Positions 34,004-41,991 of a stretch of 64,000 bases of DNA are shown here, in pieces. The notes under the pieces are model-generated. The model did not search any database and was not told the DNA's origin. It saw nothing but the letters and a program-made list of their open reading frames with translations. This DNA is from Halostagnicola sp. A56 (GTDB lineage Archaea; Halobacteriota; Halobacteria; Halobacteriales; Natrialbaceae). The stretch is from contig NZ_JMIP02000017.1 in the NCBI RefSeq assembly GCF_000691505.1, positions 248,001 to 312,000 on the forward strand, read 5' to 3'. Within the stretch, counting starts at the first letter, position 1. Each line of letters begins with the position of its first letter. The translations under genes were made by a program, and so were the position numbers.

Positions 34004-34933
34004 TCAGGATCGCCTCCGTTTCCCGTCCTCGAGGTGGTTCGGATCCAGGACGTCGCGCAGTCCGTCCCCGAGCGAGTTACAGCCGATCACGGTGAGCGCA
34101 ATCGCGACGCCGGGTGCGGTGATGAGCCACGGTGCGGACCGGAGGTACGTGCGGCCGTCGGCGATCATCGTCCCCCACTCGGCCGTCGGCGGTTGCGCGC
34201 CGAGGCCGAGAAACGAGAGGCCGGCGGCGGCCAGGATAACGGTGCCGAGGTTGAGCGTCGCCAGGACGACGACCGGGCTGACGACGCTCGGCAACAGGTG
34301 GCGTCTCGCGATCCGGCGGTTTGGGGTACCATAGAGGCGGGCCGACTCCACGAACGGCTGTTCTTTGACGCCGAGGACGGCCCCGCGGACGACCCGCGCG
34401 TAGGTGGCCCACCCGACCACCGAGAGCGCGATCACGACGTTGCGAAGGCTCGGTCCGAGCGTGCCCGCGATAACGAGCGCGAGGATCAGGCCCGGAAACG
34501 CGAGTTGGATGTCGACCAGTCGCATCAACGCCGCATCGACGACGCCCCTGCTGACGCCCGCGAGCAGCCCGATCGTCGTGCCGAGAACGACTCGAACGCC
34601 CGTCGCGATCAGGGCGAGCCCGAGCGAGACGCGCGCGCCGTAGACGAGGCGGGTGGCCACGTCCCGGCCCAGCGCGTCGGTTCCGAGCGGGTGAGCGAGC
34701 GTCGGCCCTCGAAGTCGAGCCTCGAGCACCTGCGCGGTCGGATCGTAGGGAGCGACCAACGGCCCGACGAGAGCGACGAGAGCGAGCGTGCCGACGATCG
34801 CGCCGCCGAGGCGAACCTGTCCGTTCGAACGGAGCCTCGTCCCGGGGCGCGTGGCGGAACGTTCGCGGACCGCGTCGATGAAGCGACTCGCGGCCAGACG
34901 CACGCGGTCGCTAGCGGTGTCCGAGTCGCTCAT
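34004..34933 (-). CDS. ABC transporter permease, DppC type
   Basis: A 309-residue inner permease subunit with an N-terminal cytoplasmic extension and about six membrane helices. The sequence includes RLRGPTLAHPLGTDALGRDV (the OppC/DppC N-terminal signature), ARVSLGLALIATGVRVVLGT and the ATPase-coupling EAA-like loop (AVLGVKEQPFVESARLYGTP). FLGLGAQPPTAEWGTMIADG is a standard DppC C-terminal motif. Its start overlaps the DppB stop by four bases (ATGA). It forms the channel together with DppB. Confidence 0.92.
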   Translation of the reverse strand: MSDSDTASDRVRLAASRFIDAVRERSATRPGTRLRSNGQVRLGGAIVGTLALVALVGPLVAPYDPTAQVLEARLRGPTLAHPLGTDALGRDVATRLVYGARVSLGLALIATGVRVVLGTTIGLLAGVSRGVVDAALMRLVDIQLAFPGLILALVIAGTLGPSLRNVVIALSVVGWATYARVVRGAVLGVKEQPFVESARLYGTPNRRIARRHLLPSVVSPVVVLATLNLGTVILAAAGLSFLGLGAQPPTAEWGTMIADGRTYLRSAPWLITAPGVAIALTVIGCNSLGDGLRDVLDPNHLEDGKRRRS

Positions 34934-35883
34934 CTGGCACCACCGCCGATCGACGTCGGCTCGAGTCGCGGATCGAGCGCGAGCGAGGCGAGGTCGACGA
35001 GCTGATTGATACTGACGAACGCGGTCGCGGTCACGAGCACGACGCCCTGGATAACCGGAACGTCTCGAGCGAAAACCGCGTCGACGAGAAGCGTACCGAG
35101 GCCCGGTCGCTGGAAGACGACTTCGACGACGACCGCGCCGTTGAGCACGAATCCGAACTGGAGGCCGACGAGCGCCAAGACGGGAACGAGGGCGTTTCGA
35201 AGCGCGTGTTTGGTCACCACGACCCGCTCGCGGACGCCTTTCGACCGCGCGGTATCGACGTACTCCGCCTCGAGCGCCTCGAGCATCGAGGCGCGAACTA
35301 ACCGTGTGAGGACCGCCGCCGTCGCGGTGCCGAGCGTAATCGCGGGGAGGACGAGGTGACCGATCGTTCCGGCCCCCGAAACGGGCGTCAGCCCGAGCCA
35401 AAGTGAACAGACGAGAATCAGGAGGTACCCGAGCCAGAAGTTCGGCATCGAAACGCCGAGGGTCGCGACGAGCTGGCCGGTTCGATCGATCCAGGTGTCG
35501 TGATAGACGGCGCTTACGACGCCCGTCGGAACGGCCAGCAGCAGCGAGATACCGATCGCGGCGAGGGCTAGCTCGAGCGTATTCGGAAGGTACTCGACCA
35601 GTAGCGACGCGACCGGTTCCGAACGGGCGTAGGAGGTGCCGAGATCCCCTCGAACTGCGTCCGTCAGCCACGAAACGTACTGCGTCACGAACGGTTCGTC
35701 GAGGCCGTGTTCCGCGCGAAACGCCTCGGTTGCCGCGCTCGACGGGGGACTCTGGCGTTGCTCCCGAAGGATCGTCGACGCAGGATCGCCCGGCGTGAGA
35801 AACACGAGCCCGTAGGTGAGAAAGGAGACGCCGGCGAGCACGACCGCGAACGATCCGAGGCGGCGAAAGAGGGCACGTATCAC
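34930..35883 (-). CDS. ABC transporter permease, DppB type
   Basis: A 317-residue permease with six predicted helices. It begins with GTG (MIRALFRRLGSFAVVLAGVS). Family motifs include LVFLTPGDPAS, AEHGLDEPFVTQYVSWLTDA, GDLGTSYARSEPV, LGVSMPNFWLGYLLIL and the EAA loop TRLVRASMLEALEAEYVDTA. It is first in the operon DppB-DppC-ATPase-binding protein, all coupled by four-base or near-zero spacing. The promoter must lie in the 35884-36150 region. Confidence 0.92.
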   Translation of the reverse strand: MIRALFRRLGSFAVVLAGVSFLTYGLVFLTPGDPASTILREQRQSPPSSAATEAFRAEHGLDEPFVTQYVSWLTDAVRGDLGTSYARSEPVASLLVEYLPNTLELALAAIGISLLLAVPTGVVSAVYHDTWIDRTGQLVATLGVSMPNFWLGYLLILVCSLWLGLTPVSGAGTIGHLVLPAITLGTATAAVLTRLVRASMLEALEAEYVDTARSKGVRERVVVTKHALRNALVPVLALVGLQFGFVLNGAVVVEVVFQRPGLGTLLVDAVFARDVPVIQGVVLVTATAFVSINQLVDLASLALDPRLEPTSIGGGAR

Positions 35884-36456
35884 AGGGAATCAACTCCGGG
35901 CACGTCTTCAAAGCTGACAACCCGACGTTCTGCGGTCTCGAGACGCCTGCCGCCTGATCGACCGTAATCGAACCACCAGCGCACGATAATCAACTCAACT
36001 TTAGGTAATGAAACGTTGGTTGTAATACTTTGGGTTTGGCCGTCGTGACGGCGGGGCCGTCGGTTCCAGTTCGTGTATTGGTTACAGTTCACGCGTCGGC
36101 TCCCGCTCGTCTCTGCCGACCGGACACCGGCCTGTCTCCGTCCCATTGATGTTAACTACTCTATATAATATAACAAAGACTATTAATTAGTTTTGGTTTT
36201 TAATAATAATGCTGAAGCGCGTGAACGGCCGTCTCAGAGGATGTAACCGCGGAAAATCTCTTCTATGACACGACAGTTTTGTAGTATCCGGCGAGACCGT
36301 TCATTGCGCTGTTCTCTCGAGTCAGTATCTATGTAAGTGTCGTTATCAGTACTCGAGCAGCAACATCGGACTGAAAGCCCCGGACCGACACGCGGATTTT
36401 CTGAGATAGAAAAAACGGACTCCTTTTCATAGCAGTACCGAAACGAGTGAGTACCA
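35884..36456. other. 570-base divergent intergenic region
   Basis: No convincing gene. It holds the promoter of the ABC operon on one side and of the wHTH gene on the other. The block 36150-36215 is unusually AT-rich (ctctatataatataac, then ttaattagttttggttttta) for this genome. Candidate TATA boxes are tatataatata at about 36162-36172 and others. No NikR-like palindrome was noticed that would point to nickel for the transporter. Confidence 0.4.
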
Positions 36457-36804
36457 GTGAGTGAGGACTGCGATCTGACGGAACTGCTCGCTGTTCTCGA
36501 CGACGAGTACGCACGAGCAATCCTCACAGAAACGAGCGTCGAACCCATGTCAGCCAGCACACTGAGCGACCGGTGTGACGCTTCACTGCCGACGATTTAT
36601 CGTCGACTCGATCGGCTCTCGGAGTGTCAACTCATCACCGAAGAAACAGCACTCGCACAGGACGGCAACCACTACAGCGTCTACTCGGCTAACCTCGATA
36701 GTCTCGAACTATCGCTCGAGGACGGCGAGTTCGATCTCGACCTCTCCTATCGCGATCAGGACGTCGCGGACAAGTTCACCGAGATGTGGGAGGGGATGCG
36801 ATGA
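36457..36804 (+). CDS. ArsR-like winged-helix regulator (115 aa)
   Basis: A small regulator starting at GTG 36457 (MSEDCDLTELLAVLDDEYAR). The helix-turn-helix spans about residues 15-75: AILTETSVEPMSASTLSDRC, DASLPTIYRRLDRLSECQLI, TEETALAQDGNHYSVYSANL (wing). The acidic tail ends FTEMWEGMR. It is coupled to a small membrane protein gene by an ATGA overlap. This pair is common in haloarchaea, and the membrane partner may sense or sequester. Targets are unknown. Confidence 0.85.
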   Translation: MSEDCDLTELLAVLDDEYARAILTETSVEPMSASTLSDRCDASLPTIYRRLDRLSECQLITEETALAQDGNHYSVYSANLDSLELSLEDGEFDLDLSYRDQDVADKFTEMWEGMR

Positions 36805-37112
36805 CCCAAAACGTCGTCCGACTGGACGAAGCACCGCTTTTCGAGGTGCTGACAGTCGCGAGTCTCTTCCTGGTGGCACTCGTCGGAACGATCATCGCCT
36901 ATCAGGCCTTCCGCGGATACCGACGAAACGACAGCAGGTCCATGCTGTATCTCTCCGTCGGTCTCCTGTTGCTTACGGTGTGTCCGTTCCTCATCAACGT
37001 GTTCGTCACGACGGTTATCAGTCCGTCACAGGTCGTCACGGTGTTCCTCGAGAACGTGAGTCGACTGCTCGGCTTATTGTCGATAATGTACTCGCTGTAC
37101 GGGAGACACTGA
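36801..37112 (+). CDS. Small three-helix membrane protein (DUF7521-like)
   Basis: A 103-residue protein with three membrane helices: about residues 15-38 (LTVASLFLVALVGTIIAYQA), 48-70 (MLYLSVGLLLLTVCPFLINV) and 78-100 (VTVFLENVSRLLGLLSIMYS). It starts inside the stop codon of the wHTH gene (ATGA), so the two are made together. The resemblance to DUF7521 proteins encoded beside wHTH regulators is from memory. It is probably a membrane partner of the regulator. Confidence 0.78.
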   Translation: MTQNVVRLDEAPLFEVLTVASLFLVALVGTIIAYQAFRGYRRNDSRSMLYLSVGLLLLTVCPFLINVFVTTVISPSQVVTVFLENVSRLLGLLSIMYSLYGRH

Positions 37113-37590
37113 CGCTGGGTACTGGGTTCGAGCGTTCGGGTACTCGTTTTTCCAAAAGACGCGATCGACTACCGAGTACAGATCGCCTGGAGGGCCATTC
37201 TGCACAGTGATGAACCCGTTCACCGTCGCAGCAGGTTCAACGGAGTCCGAACGGACTCGATCGGGGTCGACGAAAGCGTCGATGGTGATTGTCAGAGGCA
37301 CCCCCCGATCGAACCGATGGTCGAGAAACGCGGTCCGACCGAAGGTCGAACGTCGCGTCCTCATCGTCAAATTGCTCCATCGACTACTAATACCACGACA
37401 TGATTTTCTGGGTGAGAAAACGCTCCGGAGAAAGGTCATCTCGGAAAGATTGGTTCGTCCGACTTTCCGGTTCCGGTCCGCTCTGTGCTCGAGCACAGAA
37501 CTCGTCGGCTGCTCGAATCGATAGCAGCGCCGTGATCGCGGTTAGACAGCGTTTCGATACGACTTTGGGCTCGGTCGCCGAAGGATATCT
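37113..37590. other. 480-base spacer with a doubtful minus-strand frame
   Basis: A minus-strand frame from 37439 to 37074 is open. Its middle looks protein-like (DRGVPLTITIDAFVDPDRVR, PPGDLYSVVDRVFWKNEYPN), but it overlaps the end of the 36801 gene by 39 bases and its N-terminal part is rich in Arg and Ser. It may be a short-lived or degraded gene; I do not call it. The rest probably holds the promoter of the 37591 gene. Confidence 0.3.
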
Positions 37591-37806
37591 ATGGATCGCT
37601 CCGGGTTCGTCAAGCTGTCCGTCGTCGCGTTCGGACTCGTCGTCTGCAGTTTTTTCGTCCGGGGCGTGAGCCAACTGTTCGTCGGCCAGACGACCGCGGA
37701 GATACTGCAGGCGCCGCTCGCGATCGTCGGATTTTCGATTCTCGTCTACCTGTTCATCCGGGCGACGCTCGACGCGGCCGGAATCTGGTCGGTCGACGAG
37801 ACGTGA
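37591..37806 (+). CDS. Small two-helix membrane protein (71 aa)
   Basis: A 71-residue protein, MDRSGFVKLSVVAFGLVVCS, with helices at about residues 7-27 and 40-60 (APLAIVGFSILVYLFIRATL) and a short acidic end (AGIWSVDET). It lies 42 bases before hisD on the same strand and may be cotranscribed with it. There is no evidence of a role in histidine synthesis. The family is unrecognised. Confidence 0.72.
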   Translation: MDRSGFVKLSVVAFGLVVCSFFVRGVSQLFVGQTTAEILQAPLAIVGFSILVYLFIRATLDAAGIWSVDET

Positions 37807-37848
37807 CGGAAGGAAACCGTTTTTCGCACCGCGAACGATAGCACGGAC

Positions 37849-39132
37849 ATGACCATGCAGGAGCGATACGTCTCCGAACTCGGACCCGACGATCGCGCCG
37901 CCTTTTTCCAGCGCGACGCCGGTATCGAGTCGATCCGGTCCGACGTCCGAGAGATCGTCGACCGAGTTCGCGAGGAAGGAGACGTCGCCGTCCGCGAGTT
38001 CACCGAACGGTTCGACGATGTCTCGGTCGGAAACCTCGAGATCACAGACGAGTGCGGACGGGCCTACGACGCGCTCGAGGACGACCTGCTCGAGGCGATC
38101 GAAACCGCCGTCGCGAACGTCGAGGAGTTCCACGAAGCACAACTGCCCGAAGACTGGCGGGAGTCGTTTGCTCCCGGACGCGAACTGGGGAGACGGTTTC
38201 GACCCATCGACCGCGTCGGCGTCTACGTCCCCGGCGGAAACGCGGCTTATCCCTCGAGTGCGATCATGGGTATCGTGCCGGCGGTCGTCGCCGGCGTCGA
38301 GCACGTGTCGGTCGTCACGCCGCCGGCGGACCAGCTCAACCCGGTCACGCTCGCAGCGATCCACGCCGCGGGCGCGGACGCGGTCTACAGCGTCGGTGGC
38401 GCGCAGGGAATCGCCGCGCTCGCGTACGGAACCGAGTCGGTCACGCGCGCGCAGAAAATCGTCGGGCCCGGGAACCGGTGGGTGACCGCGGCGAAAGCCG
38501 AGGTCCGTGGCGACGTCGCGATCGACTTTCTGGCGGGGCCGAGCGAGGTTCTCGTCGTTGCCGACGACACCGCCGACCCCGAACTCATCGCGTCGGAACT
38601 GATCGCACAGGCAGAACACGACCCCAACGCCTCGGTCGTCGCGATCACGGACGACGAGGAGACCGGGTCGAAAATCGTCGAGGCGCTCACAGACCAAACG
38701 AGCGAACGCGAGCGCGAGGAAACGATCCGTGCTGCGCTCTCGAACGACGCGAGCGGGGTCCTCGTGGCCCGTTCGATGAGCGAAGCCATCCTCTTTGCGG
38801 AATCGTACGCTCCCGAACACCTCTCGGTTATCGCCGACGATGATGAGGCGGTTCTCGAGCGGATCGACAGTGCCGGAAGTGTCTTTCTGGGACCGGCCAC
38901 GCCGGTCGCGGCCGGCGACTACGCGAGCGGAACGAACCACGTCCTACCGACGAACGGCGGCGCTCGCGTGACTGGCGGTCTGTCCGTAGAAACGTTCCTC
39001 CGATCGACGACCGTCCAGCGTCTCTCCGAATCCGGACTCGAGGATCTCGGCGACACCATCATGACCCTCGCGACCGCGGAAGGACTCGAGGGACACGCAG
39101 CGAGCGTTCGAAAACGGTTGGATCGGGACTGA
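37849..39132 (+). CDS. hisD: Histidinol dehydrogenase
   Basis: A 427-residue zinc enzyme that makes the last two NAD-dependent oxidations of histidine synthesis, from histidinol to histidine. Seen: FRPIDRVGVYVPGGNAAYPS, VVTPPADQLNPVTLAAIHAA, YSVGGAQGIAALAYGTESV, KIVGPGNRWVTAAKAEVRGD, IDFLAGPSEVLVVADDTADP, LIAQAEHDPNASVVAIT and FAESYAPEHLSVIADDDE, then NHVLPTNGGARVTGGLSVET. All are canonical, and the catalytic Glu-His pair is in APEHLS. A second ATG two codons in (37855) is an alternative start. Other his genes are not in the window, which is normal for haloarchaea. Confidence 0.96.
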   Translation: MTMQERYVSELGPDDRAAFFQRDAGIESIRSDVREIVDRVREEGDVAVREFTERFDDVSVGNLEITDECGRAYDALEDDLLEAIETAVANVEEFHEAQLPEDWRESFAPGRELGRRFRPIDRVGVYVPGGNAAYPSSAIMGIVPAVVAGVEHVSVVTPPADQLNPVTLAAIHAAGADAVYSVGGAQGIAALAYGTESVTRAQKIVGPGNRWVTAAKAEVRGDVAIDFLAGPSEVLVVADDTADPELIASELIAQAEHDPNASVVAITDDEETGSKIVEALTDQTSEREREETIRAALSNDASGVLVARSMSEAILFAESYAPEHLSVIADDDEAVLERIDSAGSVFLGPATPVAAGDYASGTNHVLPTNGGARVTGGLSVETFLRSTTVQRLSESGLEDLGDTIMTLATAEGLEGHAASVRKRLDRD

Positions 39133-39207
39133 ACGCCGGACTCGCCTCTCATCGAGCGAATAGCAGGTGCTAGTTTTACGTCCCCGAGCGGTGGATTGAT
39201 ACCCGAG

Positions 39208-39429
39208 ATGCAACCGGATATCGTCGATCCGACCGATCGGCGCGTCCTCGAGCGAAACTACGACTACGCCCAGAAGAACCTCTGGATTCTCTCTATGTGG
39301 TACGAGTACGACGTCCAGCGAATGATCGAACTCCTCGCAATCAACGACGTTCAACTGTCCGCGAACGACGAAAAACGGTTCGGGGAATACTACGAGTCCG
39401 TTCGAGCGGAGCGAAGCGATCGTGTCTGA
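39208..39429 (+). CDS. Conserved small hypothetical protein (73 aa)
   Basis: A short helical protein, MQPDIVDPTDRRVLERNYDY, rich in charged residues and tyrosine (WILSMWYEYDVQRMIELLAI), without Cys or membrane segment. The ATG at 39208 is preferred to the TTG four codons upstream. It stands alone between hisD and the HesB gene. The codon bias is normal. No function can be proposed. Confidence 0.62.
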   Translation: MQPDIVDPTDRRVLERNYDYAQKNLWILSMWYEYDVQRMIELLAINDVQLSANDEKRFGEYYESVRAERSDRV

Positions 39430-39480
39430 AACCGTTCGAAGGGCGTCAACGTTAACATCGTCGCGCCGGAAAGTAGAGAT

Positions 39481-39849
39481 ATGAGCACCGAAAGCGTGGA
39501 TGGCTCGGACACCCGACCGACGATCGAAGTGACCGAGGACGCTGCCGAACAGGCCCACTCGCTGTTGGAAGGGGAGGGCCTCGACGACGGTATCGCTGGC
39601 CTGCGTCTGTTCGTACAACAGGGGGGCTGTGCCGGACTCTCGTACGGAATGCGATTCGACGACGAACCCGAGGACGACGATACGATATACGAGCACCACG
39701 GACTTCGGGTCTTCGTCGACCCGGCGAGTCTCAAGTACATCGAAGGAAGCGTTCTCGACTTCGAAAGCGGTCTGCAGGCGGAAGGGTTCCACGTCGAGAA
39801 TCCGAACGTCGTCAGCGAGTGTGGCTGTGGCGAATCGTTCCGGACGTAA
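39481..39849 (+). CDS. A-type Fe-S cluster carrier (HesB/IscA/ErpA family)
   Basis: A 122-residue protein with the three invariant cysteines of A-type carriers: one in LFVQQGGCAGLSYGMRF and two in the C-terminal ECGCGESF. The central FVDPASLKYIEGSVLDFESG is the usual conserved stretch. It accepts or delivers iron-sulfur clusters to apoproteins in the cytoplasm. The N-terminal 15 residues are an acidic extension typical of halophiles. It is alone, with no suf gene beside it. NifU-type scaffold gene 59384-59749 is the other Fe-S assembly factor in the window. Confidence 0.93.
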   Translation: MSTESVDGSDTRPTIEVTEDAAEQAHSLLEGEGLDDGIAGLRLFVQQGGCAGLSYGMRFDDEPEDDDTIYEHHGLRVFVDPASLKYIEGSVLDFESGLQAEGFHVENPNVVSECGCGESFRT

Positions 39850-39928
39850 CCGGCCCCGTTACGCGGGTTTATGACGAGACTACCATCCAACGGTACCGCT
39901 GACGAACTATCTCACTCTGCGCACCGAA

Positions 39929-40129
39929 CTACTCCTCGAGTTCGAACGCGACCGTGACTTCCGCCTGATACTCTCGATCGTCGACGTTGGCGATCTCGAC
40001 GCCGAGCTCGTCGACCTCGATCCAGTACACGTTCTGAAGCGTGGCTTCCGCTCGGTCGATAGCGTCGTCGGCAGCGGCATCGAAACTCTCCGAACTCGTT
40101 CCGATCAGTCTAATCTTTTTGAATACCAT
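39929..40129 (-). CDS. Dodecin (flavin-storage protein)
   Basis: A 66-residue protein matching archaeal dodecin over its whole length: [38 protein letters not shown] and [14 protein letters not shown]. The Trp in VYWIEV is the residue that stacks on flavin in the Halobacterium protein. Twelve copies assemble into a hollow shell that binds riboflavin or lumichrome pairs and protects against photodamage. It diverges from the aminotransferase gene. Confidence 0.95.
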   Translation of the reverse strand: MVFKKIRLIGTSSESFDAAADDAIDRAEATLQNVYWIEVDELGVEIANVDDREYQAEVTVAFELEE

Positions 40130-40229
40130 TGCCCGTGCTACTATGGCACAACATCATATAAACGTACGCCGGACACCCATCGGTACCGGGGAATCAATGC
40201 TTTTGGGGGTTCCGGTATGACACTCTGGT

Positions 40230-41432
40230 ATGCCTACTACTGACAACGAAACGCCGGATATCTCGGAACTGACGCCGCCATCCCGAACGCTAATGGGACC
40301 GGGCCCGAGCAATAGTAACCCCCGCGTGCTCCGAGCGATGAGCACGCCGCTCGTCGGACACCTCGACCCGTCTTTCGTCGAGATTATGAACGACGTTCAG
40401 GAGTTACTGCGATACACGTTCCGGACGGACAACGAGTGGACGATCCCGGTTTCGGGAACCGGTTCCGCAGCGATGGAGGCCGCGATCGGCAACCTCGTCG
40501 AACCGGGAGACACGATGCTCGTCCCGACGAACGGCTACTTCGGTGATCGGATGGCGTCGATGGCACGCCGCGCCGGCGGCACGGTCGTCGAAGTCGATGC
40601 ACCGTGGGGCGAACCGCTCGAGACGCCCACTGTCGAAGACGCACTCGAGACCCACGACCCGGACGTATTCGGATTCGTTCACGCGGAGACGAGCACCGGT
40701 GTCCTCCAGCCGAACGTCCCGGAGTTGACGGCCGCCGCACACGATCACGAGGCACTCGTTATCGCCGATACCGTCACCTCCCTCGGCGGCGTCGAACTCC
40801 GCGTCGACGAGTGGGACATCGATGTCGCCTATGCCGGCCCACAGAAGTGTCTCTCCTGTCCGCCCGGGGCGAGTCCACTGACGCTCTCCGACGAGGCAAT
40901 GGAGAAAGTTCTCTCGCGCGAGCAAGCGCCCCGATCGTGGTATCTTGACCTCTCCCTACTCGAGGGATACTGGGGCGACGAACGCGCCTATCACCACACC
41001 GCACCGATCACTAACGTCTACGCCCTCAGAGAGGCGCTTCGGCTCGTCGTGGAGGAAGGCATCGAAAGCCGCTGGAATCGCCACGAACGGATGGCCGGCG
41101 CGCTAAAAGCTGGCGTCGAAGCGATGGGCCTCGAGATGAACGCACCCGAAGAATACTGGCTTCCGAGTCTGAACGCGGTGCAGGTCCCAGACGGAATCGA
41201 CAACAGTGAAGTTTGTGAGACGCTTCTCGAGCGTTACGACCTGGAAATCGCCGGCGGACTCGGTGATCTCTCGGGGGAGATTTTCCGTATCGGCTGTATG
41301 GGACACTCCGCGCGCGCCGAAAACGTCATTTTCGCTGTCACCGCACTCGGCGATGTACTCGAGTCGCTGGGGGCCGACGTTGACCCTGGCAAAGGCGTCA
41401 CCGCGACTCGACGGTCCCTCGCTACCGAATAG
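40230..41432 (+). CDS. PLP-dependent aminotransferase, alanine-glyoxylate / serine-pyruvate type
   Basis: A 400-residue class V aminotransferase. Seen: SRTLMGPGPSNSNPRVLRAM, PLVGHLDPSFVEIMNDVQEL, WTIPVSGTGSAAMEAAIGNL, FVHAETSTGVLQPN, ALVIADTVTSLGGVELRVDE and the PLP lysine in YAGPQKCLSCPPGASPL. The enzyme transfers the amino group between alanine, serine or glycine and glyoxylate or pyruvate. It sits next to dodecin with separate promoters. A glycolate oxidase-like enzyme (13890-15305) elsewhere in the window would make glyoxylate, but there is no linkage. Confidence 0.92.
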   Translation: MPTTDNETPDISELTPPSRTLMGPGPSNSNPRVLRAMSTPLVGHLDPSFVEIMNDVQELLRYTFRTDNEWTIPVSGTGSAAMEAAIGNLVEPGDTMLVPTNGYFGDRMASMARRAGGTVVEVDAPWGEPLETPTVEDALETHDPDVFGFVHAETSTGVLQPNVPELTAAAHDHEALVIADTVTSLGGVELRVDEWDIDVAYAGPQKCLSCPPGASPLTLSDEAMEKVLSREQAPRSWYLDLSLLEGYWGDERAYHHTAPITNVYALREALRLVVEEGIESRWNRHERMAGALKAGVEAMGLEMNAPEEYWLPSLNAVQVPDGIDNSEVCETLLERYDLEIAGGLGDLSGEIFRIGCMGHSARAENVIFAVTALGDVLESLGADVDPGKGVTATRRSLATE

Positions 41433-41440
41433 ATCGGGAC

Positions 41441-41761
41441 CTACGCTGCTGCACGCGGGCCTGGTGGTGCTCGTTCGACCTGATACTCGTCTCCGTCGAC
41501 TACGATGATCGCCCACTCGTAGTCCGGATTCGTTCGTTTGAGCTTGTTCTCGAGTTCGTCGACATCGTCCGGTTGTGCGACGAAACAGTGGAACTTGCCG
41601 GATTCAGTTGGGAGTGTTCCAGCCTCGAGAACAGTACTGACGTGGACGACTTTCCACTTTCGTTGGGCTCGAAATTCTGGACCGTCGCCTTCGACGGTGT
41701 ATCCGAGCTCTGCAAAGATCGACCTGGCCTGCTCGACGAGTTGCATGTTAACAGGTCCCAT
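41441..41761 (-). CDS. DUF7116-like haloarchaeal protein
   Basis: A 106-residue protein, MGPVNMQLVEQARSIFAELG then YTVEGDGPEFRAQRKWKVVH and YEWAIIVVDGDEYQVERAPP, ending GPRAAA. The pattern, including the PPGPRAAA end, is that of a conserved haloarchaeal DUF family. The function is unknown. The first ATG (41761) is used; an ATG at 41746 is an alternative. It converges with the aminotransferase gene, with eight bases between the stops. Confidence 0.78.
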   Translation of the reverse strand: MGPVNMQLVEQARSIFAELGYTVEGDGPEFRAQRKWKVVHVSTVLEAGTLPTESGKFHCFVAQPDDVDELENKLKRTNPDYEWAIIVVDGDEYQVERAPPGPRAAA

Positions 41762-41991
41762 TCAGGTAACGGATACGATGGCATGCGTGATAAAGGTTGG
41801 TCCGGTCGACAAACGCAGCGGTCCTCAAATACACCTGAATTCTACTATTCTTTAAATGGGATAGATGGTACCCTAAGCGCTAACTCGGTAAGTCGGTAGC
41901 CGAACGAAAGGCTTAGGAGAATTATCTCTGGATCCCCCACGACTGTTTTATTTATGTATTATTACTTCCCACGTTATTGTTCGCTGTTGCT

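Noticed and set aside
37074-37439. A minus-strand frame with some protein-like segments
   Set aside because: It overlaps the coding end of the 36801-37112 gene and its N-terminal third looks random; kept only as a note in the spacer entry.
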